Positions 1-6,384 of a stretch of 10,435 nt of DNA are shown here, in pieces. Position numbers and translations under genes: made by a program. Each line of letters starts with the position of its first letter. The stretch's first letter is position 1. A model generated the notes under the pieces. That model was not told the DNA's origin. It saw nothing but the letters and a program-made list of their open reading frames with translations, and ran no database searches. The stretch is from Candidatus Zipacnadia bacterium (GTDB lineage: Bacteria > Armatimonadota > UBA5377 > JALGUK01), in the NCBI GenBank assembly GCA_029820875.1, contig JALGUK010000032.1:1-10435 (forward strand), in the 5' to 3' direction.

Positions 1-714
1 CAGCAGGCGGCATCTTTCGCCGCCGCCGGCGCACATATCCTCGACGTGGGCGGGGAGTCCACCCGGCCTGGCTCCGACCCGGTCAGCCCCGAGGAGGAGA
101 TGTCGCGCGTGCTGCCGGCCATCGAGGCAATCCGCCAGAAGGTGCCCTTACCGATATCCATAGACACGAGCAAGGTGTCCGTGGCGGCCGCCGCCCTTGA
201 GGCGGGGGCGCAAATCGTCAATGACGTGACCGCTCTGCGCGGCGACCCGGACATGGCTCCTCTCGTCGCGGAGTCGGGTGCGCCGGTGGTGCTGATGCAC
301 ATGCTTGGGCGCCCCAAGGACATGCAGGTGGAGCCGCATTACCGGGATGTAATCACCGAGATTTATGACTTCCTGGCCGAGCGCATCGAGGCCGCCGTGG
401 ATGCGGGAATCCAGTGGGACCGGATTATCGTTGACCCGGGCATCGGCTTCGGCAAACGTCTGGAGCACAACTTGGAGATTTTGCGGCGGCTTCGAGAGCT
501 TCAGTCCCTGGGGCGGCCTATCCTAGTCGGCACATCGCGCAAGTCCGTCATCGCAGGAGTGCTCAATCTCCCGCCCGAGCAACGGGTGGAGGGTACGGCC
601 GCCACCGTGGCCTGCGCGATACTCAACGGCGCGAGCATCGTGCGCGTACACGACGTGGAGGCCATGGTCCGTGTGGCTCGGATGACCGACGCCATAGCGA
701 GGGGCGCTCCATGA
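1..714 (+). CDS. folP: Dihydropteroate synthase, 5'-truncated by window edge
   Basis: Condenses 6-hydroxymethyl-7,8-dihydropterin diphosphate with p-aminobenzoate to give 7,8-dihydropteroate in cytosolic folate synthesis. The frame is open from base 1 with no start codon, so about 35-45 N-terminal residues are probably missing; 237 residues are visible against about 270-285 usual for the family. Numbering from the first visible codon, the pterin-binding TIM-barrel motifs appear in order: GGESTRPG (17-24), SIDTSK (53-58), the ND pair (74-75), MHM (99-101), DPGIGFGK (145-152), SRK (179-181) and the terminal RVHDV (215-219). These cover the known pterin, diphosphate and pABA contacts, so the enzyme looks active. 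Its stop overlaps the start of the next gene as ATGA, suggesting translational coupling. The related methyltransferase at 6385 has a different motif set. Assignment is secure. Confidence 0.96.
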   Translation, partial: QQAASFAAAGAHILDVGGESTRPGSDPVSPEEEMSRVLPAIEAIRQKVPLPISIDTSKVSVAAAALEAGAQIVNDVTALRGDPDMAPLVAESGAPVVLMHMLGRPKDMQVEPHYRDVITEIYDFLAERIEAAVDAGIQWDRIIVDPGIGFGKRLEHNLEILRRLRELQSLGRPILVGTSRKSVIAGVLNLPPEQRVEGTAATVACAILNGASIVRVHDVEAMVRVARMTDAIARGAP

Positions 715-1319
715 CCAAGTCCGAGCTGCGCAAGCAGATTCTGGCGCGGCGCGGCGCGCTTTCAGCCGATGAACTGGACGCCCGCAGCCGGGCGATCTGG
801 GAGCGCCTTTGCGGGCTTCCGGAATTTGAGCGCGCCCGATGCGTTATGTTCTTTGCCAACTTCGGCAGCGAGGTCCGCACGCTCCCGATGATAGAGCAGA
901 CACTGCGCCTGGGCAAGCGGGTCGCACTCCCGAGGTGCCTGACGAGTACGAGAGAACTCGATGTTCGGGAGGTATGCGACTGCGGCGAGCATCTGTGTCC
1001 GGGGGGGTGGGGTATCCCCGAGCCGCGCCCCGAGCTATGCGAGCCGGTCGCTCCCTGCGAGATAGACCTGCTGATTGCTCCCGGGGTCGCTTTTGACGAG
1101 AGCGGCCACCGACTGGGCTATGGCGGCGGCTTCTACGACTCGTTCCTGAAGCTCCTTAAGAAGGAGCGTCCGAACGTGGCCGTCGTCGCCCTGGCGTTTG
1201 AGCTGCAAATCGTGGACAACGTCCCGACCGGGCCGGACGATGTGCCGATTCCATTGATACTGACTGAAAACCGGACAATAGACAACCGCGGGAAGCTCTC
1301 CGAGCCTGCACGCCCTTAA
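711..1319 (+). CDS. 5-formyltetrahydrofolate cyclo-ligase (MTHFS, YgfA/FAU1 family)
   Basis: Converts 5-formyl-THF to 5,10-methenyl-THF with ATP, returning a dead-end folate to the active C1 pool. The 202 residues match the usual family size of about 180-205. The N-terminal basic helix (KSELRKQILARR, residues 3-14) and the signature at about 120-146, containing APGVAFD and RLGYGGGFYD, are the ATP and folate binding elements of this family. The ATG overlaps the folP stop by four bases (ATGA), so the gene is probably translated by coupling. Its position between folP and folB, ahead of an FchA-like gene, fits a folate-maintenance role, since its product methenyl-THF is the substrate of that neighbour. 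The C-terminal roughly 15 residues after ILTENR look unconserved. No unusual substitution was seen. Confidence 0.94.
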   Translation: MTKSELRKQILARRGALSADELDARSRAIWERLCGLPEFERARCVMFFANFGSEVRTLPMIEQTLRLGKRVALPRCLTSTRELDVREVCDCGEHLCPGGWGIPEPRPELCEPVAPCEIDLLIAPGVAFDESGHRLGYGGGFYDSFLKLLKKERPNVAVVALAFELQIVDNVPTGPDDVPIPLILTENRTIDNRGKLSEPARP

Positions 1320-1322
1320 GAA

Positions 1323-1336
1323 GAGGCGAACGCCTC
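1323..1336 (+). other. Perfect inverted repeat in the MTHFS-folB gap
   Basis: GAGGCG, two A residues, then CGCCTC form a perfect six-base inverted repeat four bases after the cyclo-ligase stop. As RNA it would fold as a five-pair stem with a four-base loop. No T-run follows it on the plus strand, so it is not a convincing intrinsic terminator. It could be an attenuator, a processing or stability hairpin, or chance in GC-rich DNA. A second palindrome, CCCGCGCGGG, lies at 1349-1358 in the same gap. Confidence 0.3.
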
Positions 1337-1397
1337 GGAGCTGATGCGCCCGCGCGGGGACGTTAAGTCTGGTAGGCCTTCAGGAGCAGGGAAACAT

Positions 1398-1769
1398 ATG
1401 CCTGACATCATTCGCATCAACAACATGCAGTTTTACGGACACCACGGCGTAGCGGCTGAAGAGCGCCGAGTCGGGGGACGCTTCTCGATTGACGTGGAGA
1501 TGGCTCTTGACCTGCGCCCGGCGGGCACTACCGACTCCCTTGACAAAACGGTGGACTACTCGGCGGTCTACGACCTTGTCTGCGCGGTCCAGTCGCGCCG
1601 GGAATACCGACTGATTGAGGCGCTGGCCGAGTCCATCGCCGGTGAGATTCTCGCCCGCTTCCCTGTGGACGAAGTGACCGTCCGCGTGCGCAAGAACTGG
1701 GTGCCCCTCGGCGGGATTGTGGACCATACGGAGGTCCAGATAACCCGCCGCGCGGCTTCTGAACACTGA
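1398..1769 (+). CDS. folB: Dihydroneopterin aldolase
   Basis: Splits 7,8-dihydroneopterin to 6-hydroxymethyl-7,8-dihydropterin and glycolaldehyde in folate synthesis, upstream of FolP. The frame is open from 1344, but the ATG at 1398 is preferred: AGGAG lies at 1382-1386 and the protein then begins MPDIIRINNMQFYGHHG, the normal N-terminus of the family. The resulting 123 residues are the standard length. Residues align almost one-to-one with the well-studied Staphylococcus aureus enzyme: E22 and Y54 fall at the same positions, E74 (in RLIEAL) matches the pterin-binding glutamate, and K99 matches the catalytic lysine. The usual Lys-Pro after that lysine strand is Lys-Asn here, a mild departure. 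A 78-base gap separates it from the cyclo-ligase; the next gene follows within 35 bases. Confidence 0.95.
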   Translation: MPDIIRINNMQFYGHHGVAAEERRVGGRFSIDVEMALDLRPAGTTDSLDKTVDYSAVYDLVCAVQSRREYRLIEALAESIAGEILARFPVDEVTVRVRKNWVPLGGIVDHTEVQITRRAASEH

Positions 1770-1789
1770 AATCGCTCAGCCCTTGATGC

Positions 1790-1796
1790 GGAGGTG
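1790..1796 (+). promoter_or_regulatory. Ribosome binding site fixing the TTG start at 1804
   Basis: GGAGGTG sits seven bases before TTG at 1804. In-frame TTG and ATG codons at 1783 and 1786 lie upstream of this site and have no comparable site of their own, so the TTG at 1804 is the better start. Confidence 0.75.
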
Positions 1797-1803
1797 CTCC
1801 GTA

Positions 1804-2430
1804 TTGACCGAGAAAACCGTGGCTGACTACATCAATGTGCTCGCCGCCAGAACTCCCACCCCCGGAGGCGGAGGGGCCGCCGCCCTCGCGGCCGCACTGG
1901 GCGCCGCGCTCAATTCCATGGTGGCCAACTTCACCATCGGCAACAAAAAATACGCCGACGTGGAGGAAGATGTGAAGATGCTCCTTGGGCGCTCAGAGGA
2001 GATGCGCGTGGAGCTTGTCCGCCTCATCGACGCCGACAGCGAGGCCTACGGGGAGTATGACAAGGCGCGGCAGATGCCCAGGGAGACACCGGAGCAGAAG
2101 GCGGAGCGGCAAAAAGCCGTCCAGGAAGCCCTCAAAGGCGCGGCGGAAGTGCCGATGCGTGTCGCCCATCTCTGCGATGAGGTGCTTGAGCTTTCCTCGT
2201 CCCTGGTGGACAAGGGGAACGTGTACCTCATTTCCGACGTCGGAGTGGCGGTCAGGCTGGCGGAAGCGGCCCTGCACTGCGCGGCTCTCAACGTGGAAAT
2301 AAACCTCGCGTACATCGAGGACGAAGATTACAACTCCGCCAAGCGGGCTTCTCTGGAACCGCTCCTTGCTCGGGCTGAGACGATTCGGGAGGAGGTTTGG
2401 AACAAGGTCAAGCAGAAGATGGCACATTGA
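1804..2430 (+). CDS. fchA: FchA/FTCD-C family: methenyl-THF cyclohydrolase or formimino-THF cyclodeaminase
   Basis: A stand-alone cyclodeaminase-fold protein of 208 residues, the usual size for clostridial FchA (methenyl-THF to 10-formyl-THF) and for the C-terminal domain of formiminotransferase-cyclodeaminase. The signature TPTPGGGGAAALAAALGAAL (17-36) near the N-terminus, the helical central part, and GNVYLISDVGVAV (138-150) followed by AALNVEINL (160-168) are the family hallmarks. A TTG start at 1804 is chosen because of a strong GGAGGTG at 1790; it gives MTEKTVADYINVLA, the expected N-terminus. Sequence alone does not separate cyclohydrolase from cyclodeaminase. No formiminotransferase or histidine-degradation gene is nearby, while C1 genes are, so cyclohydrolase is favoured as an inference. 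The next gene starts 16 bases after its stop. Confidence 0.88.
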   Translation: MTEKTVADYINVLAARTPTPGGGGAAALAAALGAALNSMVANFTIGNKKYADVEEDVKMLLGRSEEMRVELVRLIDADSEAYGEYDKARQMPRETPEQKAERQKAVQEALKGAAEVPMRVAHLCDEVLELSSSLVDKGNVYLISDVGVAVRLAEAALHCAALNVEINLAYIEDEDYNSAKRASLEPLLARAETIREEVWNKVKQKMAH

Positions 2431-2432
2431 GG

Positions 2433-2439
2433 GGAGGTG
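2433..2439 (+). promoter_or_regulatory. Ribosome binding site fixing the TTG start at 2447
   Basis: GGAGGTG lies seven bases before TTG at 2447, the same arrangement as at 1790-1806: both read GGAGGTGC, four variable bases, TATTG. It argues against a start at 2366, which would sit inside the preceding gene and add 27 arginine-rich residues ahead of the prepilin leader. Confidence 0.75.
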
Positions 2440-2446
2440 CCGCCTA

Positions 2447-3127
2447 TTGGAGGGCCTGTCGCGCCGTGATGGGGGCTTCACACTCATAGAACTTTTGGTG
2501 GTCATTGCCATCATAGGTATCCTTGCATCCATCATCTTTCCCGTGTATTCGAGGGTGCGGGAGAAGGCGCGGAGTACATCGTGCCAGAGCAACATTCGTC
2601 AGCTCAGCCTTGCACTGGCGATGTACATTAACGACTACGACAGCTTTTACCCGTCCGGCTCCACTGCGCAGATGAACATCGGCGGCAGCCCGGGGCAGCT
2701 CTGGGCCTATGTGCCGCTTGTACTGTTGCCCTACACTCATAATGAGCAGATAGGTTTGTGCCCGAGCGATTCTTATCGGGCATATCCCTTCTCATACGGT
2801 TACGCTTATTGCCTGTACTGCAATACTGAAGACATCAACAACGGCCTCAACCCATGCCGGCTGCAAGCACACTCTGACACGGAGGTGCGGTTCCCAGGCG
2901 GGAAGGTCACGCTGTATGAGGTCGGCTCTTTTCACAGCCCGCCGTTGAAATGGTGGTTCGAAGTGAGGCAAGGGCAGGAAACAAAGCTCAACGTCGCGTT
3001 CATTGACACCCACGTGAAGACGGTCAATGTCTCGCTCGGGTACGGGACTCGCTCTCCGTATGCTGTTCCAGCGGGCGGATGCGATTTCAACTACACCTAC
3101 AATGGGATAGCCGGCAGGGACTTCTGA
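2447..3127 (+). CDS. Type II/IV pseudopilin-like protein with prepilin cleavage/methylation motif
   Basis: A 226-residue protein with a short, polar leader (MEGLSRRDGG) and the prepilin motif GG/FTLIELLVVIAIIGILA. Prepilin peptidase would cut after G10, F11 would be N-methylated, and E15 is the conserved +5 glutamate. Residues about 11-32 form the single membrane/assembly helix. REKARSTSCQSNIRQLSLALAMYINDYDSFYP (39-69 region) is the amphipathic continuation typical of large paralogous families in Armatimonadota, Planctomycetota and Verrucomicrobiota. NVAFIDTHVKTV (182-193) resembles the end of the H-x9-DG motif of those families, with DT replacing DG. The exported region has several cysteines (about 105, 122, 125, 137, 212), which could form disulfides. 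The role is unknown: a minor pilin, a type II secretion pseudopilin or a surface protein. It is unrelated in function to the folate genes around it, yet starts 16 bases after one. Confidence 0.9.
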   Translation: MEGLSRRDGGFTLIELLVVIAIIGILASIIFPVYSRVREKARSTSCQSNIRQLSLALAMYINDYDSFYPSGSTAQMNIGGSPGQLWAYVPLVLLPYTHNEQIGLCPSDSYRAYPFSYGYAYCLYCNTEDINNGLNPCRLQAHSDTEVRFPGGKVTLYEVGSFHSPPLKWWFEVRQGQETKLNVAFIDTHVKTVNVSLGYGTRSPYAVPAGGCDFNYTYNGIAGRDF

Positions 3128-3183
3128 GTTCCGTCCGTTTTGGGAGCGCCGTGCACCGGTCGGTAAAAGATAAAGTGTTGAAT

Positions 3184-3188
3184 GGAGG
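3184..3188 (+). promoter_or_regulatory. Ribosome binding site for the MetF gene
   Basis: GGAGG lies ten bases before ATG at 3199. It selects this start over the upstream in-frame ATG at 3079, which lies inside the pseudopilin gene. A second in-frame ATG at 3205 is also possible. Confidence 0.65.
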
Positions 3189-3198
3189 ACCGTCTGAG

Positions 3199-4071
3199 AT
3201 GGGTATGCGCGAAGCCATCGACTCCGGCAAGTTCATCGTCACATCCGAACTTGGGCCGCCCAAGGGAGTCCACATTGAGCACATGCTGGACGAAGCGGAG
3301 CTGGTCAAGGGTCGTGTGGACGGGTACAACGTCACCGACCTGCAGGCCTCCTGCATGCGGCTGGGGTCGAACATCGTCTGCCACGCGCTGTACGAGCGGG
3401 GAATGTCGCCTATTCTGCAAATGGTCTGCAGAGACCGCAACCGCCTCGCCCTGCAGTCTGACTTGCTCGGGGCATACGTCCTGGGCATCCGCGACGTGCT
3501 GTGCCTCACCGGTGATTACGTCACTCTCGGCGACCACCCGGGGGCAAAGCCTGTCTTTGACCTGGATTCCGTCCAGCTTCTTATGGCGGCCAAGGGCCTG
3601 ATGGAGGGGCACGACCTCGCCGGCAACGAACTCGAAGGGGACCCGCCCCAGTTTACCCTCGGCGCAGTGGTCAATCCCGGTGCCGAGCCACTGGACCCGC
3701 AACTCCTGAAGCTGGAAAAGAAGGTCAAGGCCGGGGCGGAGTTCATCCAGACACAAGCCGTCTACGACCTGGACACCTTCGCGAAATTCATGGACAAGGT
3801 CCGACACCTACCGGTCAAGATTCTCGGCGGCATCGTCATGCTCAAGTCCGCCGGCATGGCCAAGTACATGAACAAGAACGTGGCCGGCGTCACGGTCCCG
3901 GACCACCTGATTCAGAAGATGGCCGACGCAGAGGACCGGGTTGCAACAAGCATTGAGATCGCAGCGGACCTTATAAAGGGAATGAAGGACCTCTGCGACG
4001 GCGTTCACATAATGTCGCTCGGCTGGGACAAGCATGTGCCGGCGCTCTTGGACGCCGCGGGCTTGCCCTGA
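3199..4071 (+). CDS. metF: Methylenetetrahydrofolate reductase, MetF family
   Basis: Reduces 5,10-methylene-THF to 5-methyl-THF with a flavin, the step that commits C1 units to methyl transfer. The 290-residue length equals the bacterial single-domain enzyme (about 290-300). The barrel motifs are visible: SELGPPKG (16-23) carries the E17 counterpart of the catalytic glutamate (E28 in E. coli), NVTD at 44-47, LCLTGDYV (101-108) has the conserved GD next to the flavin, and AEFIQTQAVYD (180-190) is the folate-binding QTQ strand. Start at 3199 is set by GGAGG at 3184. Placed between folate genes and, two genes on, an AcsE-like methyltransferase that would use its product. No MetV zinc-protein partner, as used by many acetogen reductases, is in the window, so the electron donor (NAD(P)H or ferredoxin) cannot be told. 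Confidence 0.92.
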   Translation: MGMREAIDSGKFIVTSELGPPKGVHIEHMLDEAELVKGRVDGYNVTDLQASCMRLGSNIVCHALYERGMSPILQMVCRDRNRLALQSDLLGAYVLGIRDVLCLTGDYVTLGDHPGAKPVFDLDSVQLLMAAKGLMEGHDLAGNELEGDPPQFTLGAVVNPGAEPLDPQLLKLEKKVKAGAEFIQTQAVYDLDTFAKFMDKVRHLPVKILGGIVMLKSAGMAKYMNKNVAGVTVPDHLIQKMADAEDRVATSIEIAADLIKGMKDLCDGVHIMSLGWDKHVPALLDAAGLP

Positions 4072-4110
4072 CGACCCGGCACCGGAACTCCCCGCCGGCG
4101 GCATGCGCTC

Positions 4111-4116
4111 AAGGAG
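4111..4116 (+). promoter_or_regulatory. Ribosome binding site for the HPS-RraA gene
   Basis: AAGGAG lies ten bases before ATG at 4127. In-frame upstream starts, including ATG at 4103, lack a comparable site and would add residues not expected before the first barrel strand. Confidence 0.7.
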
Positions 4117-4126
4117 CGGTTACATC

Positions 4127-5413
4127 ATGGAACCCGTGCTGCAATTAGCCCTTGACTTCATCACGCTCGACCGTGCGCTGAATGTCGCACTGGAGGCGAC
4201 CAAGGCCGGCGATATCTGGCTCGAGGCGGGCACGCCGCTTATTAAGAGCGAGGGGCTTGATGCGGTTCGCGAGCTGCGCCGCCGCTTCCCGCGGGCTACC
4301 ATCATCGCGGACATGAAGACGATGGACGCCGGGCGGGTGGAGGTCGAAATCGCGGCGAAGGCCGGGGCCGACATTGTCGCAGTTCTCGCGGCTGCATCCG
4401 ACTCGACAATCGCCGAGGCTGTGGAGGCCGCTAAACGGTACGGGGCGCTGGTGCTCGCCGATACCATCGAAGTCCCAGACGCCGCAGAACGTGCCCGCCA
4501 GGTCGCGGCCCTGGGTGTCGGTTACATCGGCGTACACTGCCCCATTGACGTCCAGATGCGCGGAGAAAGCCCATTTGACCGCCTCCGCGAGGTCGTGGCG
4601 GCCGTTGACCTGCCTGTCGCCGTCGCCGGAGGCATCAACAGCGAGACCGCCCCGGAGGCGGTCGCCACCGGAGCATCAATCATCATCGTGGGAGGCGCGA
4701 TAACCAAGGCGCCCGATGCCACTGAGGCCACCCGGACCATCCTCGAGGCTGTGCGCACGGGCAAGGCGATCAAAACCGACCTGTATAAGCGGCGCTCACT
4801 GGAACATATCATCGAACCGCTTCTGAAGGTGTCCACCGCCAACATTTCCGACGCAATGCACCGCACCGGGGACGTGCCCGGGCTGCAACCTATTGTACCC
4901 GGCGCGAAGATGGCCGGCCCGGCCATCACCGTGCGTTGCTATCCCGGCGACTGGTCCAAGTCCGTTCAGGCGATAGACGAGGCACAGCCGGGGCAGGTCA
5001 TAGCCATTGAGGCCGCCGGCGTCGGCCCGGCTCTCTGGGGAGAGGAAGCCACTCGAAGCTGTCTCCAGCGGCAGGTGGCCGGAGTGGTCATAGACGGGGC
5101 CATCCGCGATGTCGCCGCCATCCGCGCCCTCCGCTTCCCGGCTTTCGCCAAAATCATCACCCCGACCGCCGGCGAGCCGAAGGGTCTCGGCCGAATCGGC
5201 GACCCGATTAAGCTCGCGGGGGTTCCCGTGCGGCCGGGGGACTGGATTGTCGGCGATGACGACGGCGTGGTCGTCATTCCGCAGGAACGCGTTGTCGAGG
5301 TGGCCAACCGCGCGCTTGAAGTTGTCGAGCGCGAAGAGCGCGAGATGGCCGAAATCGATCGCGGGAGCACGCTGGGCAAGGTGGCGGAGCTGAAACGATG
5401 GGAGCAGGAGTGA
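4127..5413 (+). CDS. 3-hexulose-6-phosphate synthase fused to an RraA-like domain
   Basis: A 428-residue two-domain protein. Residues 1 to about 212 are a (beta/alpha)8 barrel of the OMP decarboxylase suprafamily: D10 in LALD, E33 in EAGTPLIK, and the DxKxxD triad D62-K64-D67. Positions that separate 3-hexulose-6-phosphate synthase (formaldehyde + ribulose 5-phosphate) from 3-keto-L-gulonate-6-phosphate decarboxylase match the synthase: D112 (Glu in the decarboxylase), I140 after H137 (Arg in the decarboxylase), and A167 before GG (Thr in the decarboxylase). Residues about 225-400 are RraA-like, with GPALWGE (300-306) and E306-x20-R327-D328, close to the D-x20-R-D metal/substrate motif of RraA-type aldolases. 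A charged helix (391-428) ends the protein. Such fusions are annotated in archaea and some bacteria as 'bifunctional hexulose-6-phosphate synthase/ribonuclease regulator'. No 6-phospho-3-hexuloisomerase gene adjoins it. The 3' end overlaps the next gene by 16 bases. Confidence 0.9.
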   Translation: MEPVLQLALDFITLDRALNVALEATKAGDIWLEAGTPLIKSEGLDAVRELRRRFPRATIIADMKTMDAGRVEVEIAAKAGADIVAVLAAASDSTIAEAVEAAKRYGALVLADTIEVPDAAERARQVAALGVGYIGVHCPIDVQMRGESPFDRLREVVAAVDLPVAVAGGINSETAPEAVATGASIIIVGGAITKAPDATEATRTILEAVRTGKAIKTDLYKRRSLEHIIEPLLKVSTANISDAMHRTGDVPGLQPIVPGAKMAGPAITVRCYPGDWSKSVQAIDEAQPGQVIAIEAAGVGPALWGEEATRSCLQRQVAGVVIDGAIRDVAAIRALRFPAFAKIITPTAGEPKGLGRIGDPIKLAGVPVRPGDWIVGDDDGVVVIPQERVVEVANRALEVVEREEREMAEIDRGSTLGKVAELKRWEQE

Positions 5414-6369
5414 GCGCTCAGCAGGCCCACGCGCTGTTACGACAGTCCATCGCGATTGTCGGGCCGGGTGCGATGGGATGCCTGTTCGGCGCATTGCTGG
5501 CTGAAGCCGGGCATGAGGTGTGGCTGGTTGACCACCGCCCTGACCGCGCCCTCGCTCTGAGCCGAAACGGCGTCACAATCGAAGAAACAGGCAAGAGCCG
5601 CACAGTACCGATAAAAGCTACGGCTGAGCCGTCCACAATCGGAACAGTCGGGGTCATCCTATTCGCGGTCAAGGCCTACGATACTGAAGCAGCTGCCCGA
5701 GCCGCCTCTGCGCTTGCCGATGCACAGACCACAATCGTCACTCTCCAGAACGGCCTTGGCAACGTCGAGATTCTCAGCCGGGCTTTCGACCCGGACCACG
5801 TGGTCGCCGGCGCGACCAGCCACGGTGCCACGCTGCTTGGCACAGGCCGAGTGCGACACGCGGGAGTTGGGCCGACGCTGCTCGCACCGGCAGCGGGTAA
5901 CACCGAGCGCGTGGAGGCAGTAGCCGAGCTTCTCCGCAGCGTGGGACTGGAAGTGACGGTACTCGCTGACGCGGCGTCTGTCATCTGGAGCAAGGTGGTT
6001 GTCAACGCCTCCATCAATCCTTTGACAGCGCTGACCCGCCTGAGGAACGGACAGCTCCTCGAATTCCCGGAATTGCGCGAAGTGCTCACAGCAGTGGCCC
6101 GGGAGACGGCGGAGGTCGCGCGACTGCGGGGAGCGAAGCTACTTTACGAGGACCCCACGCAGGAGGTCGTCACGGTATGTGAGCGCACCGCGGGGAACTA
6201 TTCGTCTATGCTGCAGGATATCCTTGCCGGTCGCGAAACTGAAATCGGGAGTCTCAACGCTGCGGTCGTTCGTCAGGCCGATATGGCGGGGCGCAATGCA
6301 CCGATTAACAGCATTTTATGTGCCCTCGTCCGCGGCCTTCGGTACGCGCAGCGTGAGACACCGACATAA
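5398..6369 (+). CDS. panE: 2-dehydropantoate 2-reductase (ketopantoate reductase)
   Basis: Reduces ketopantoate to pantoate with NADPH for pantothenate and CoA synthesis. From the ATG at 5398 it is 323 residues. The Rossmann motif is GPGAMG (22-27) after IAIV; TLQNGLGN (115-122) is the family's central motif; K199 in IWSKVVVNASINPLTAL (196-212) is the catalytic lysine region with N203 and N207; SSMLQDILAGRETEIGSLN (269-287) holds the conserved glutamate (E282) near the substrate. ATG 5398 has GGAG at 5386-5389 and overlaps the upstream gene by 16 bases; GTG at 5410 is an alternative and would remove four residues. Even from 5410 there is an unusual 12-residue lead before the first strand. The substrate is made by PanB from methylene-THF, a plausible link to its neighbours. 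A paralogue acting on another 2-ketoacid cannot be excluded. Confidence 0.88.
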   Translation: MGAGVSAQQAHALLRQSIAIVGPGAMGCLFGALLAEAGHEVWLVDHRPDRALALSRNGVTIEETGKSRTVPIKATAEPSTIGTVGVILFAVKAYDTEAAARAASALADAQTTIVTLQNGLGNVEILSRAFDPDHVVAGATSHGATLLGTGRVRHAGVGPTLLAPAAGNTERVEAVAELLRSVGLEVTVLADAASVIWSKVVVNASINPLTALTRLRNGQLLEFPELREVLTAVARETAEVARLRGAKLLYEDPTQEVVTVCERTAGNYSSMLQDILAGRETEIGSLNAAVVRQADMAGRNAPINSILCALVRGLRYAQRETPT

Positions 6370-6371
6370 CC

Positions 6372-6377
6372 GGGAGG
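6372..6377 (+). promoter_or_regulatory. Ribosome binding site for the TTG start at 6385
   Basis: GGGAGG lies seven bases before TTG at 6385 and three bases after the ketopantoate reductase stop. The TTG start gives MFIIGERIN, the expected N-terminus of the methyltransferase family. Confidence 0.75.
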
Positions 6378-6384
6378 AACACAC

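Noticed and set aside
3128..3198. Promoter before metF at the AT-rich stretch near 3160-3178
   Set aside because: AAAAGATAAAG vaguely resembles a -10 element, but no acceptable -35 is found at the proper distance.
3097..3807. Long minus-strand open frame opposite metF
   Set aside because: It lies opposite a well-conserved gene, shows no recognisable motif, and is explained by GC-rich third codon positions on the plus strand. The same holds for the minus-strand frames at 4796-5494, 7616-8218 and 8789-9343.
4092..4101. CCGCCGGCGG palindrome upstream of the HPS-RraA gene as an operator or hairpin
   Set aside because: It has no loop, is short and is expected by chance in DNA this rich in G and C.
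4127..4762. HPS domain read as 3-keto-L-gulonate-6-phosphate decarboxylase (UlaD/SgbH)
   Set aside because: The specificity positions are D112, I140 and A167 rather than Glu, Arg and Thr, and no ascorbate or gulonate genes are nearby.
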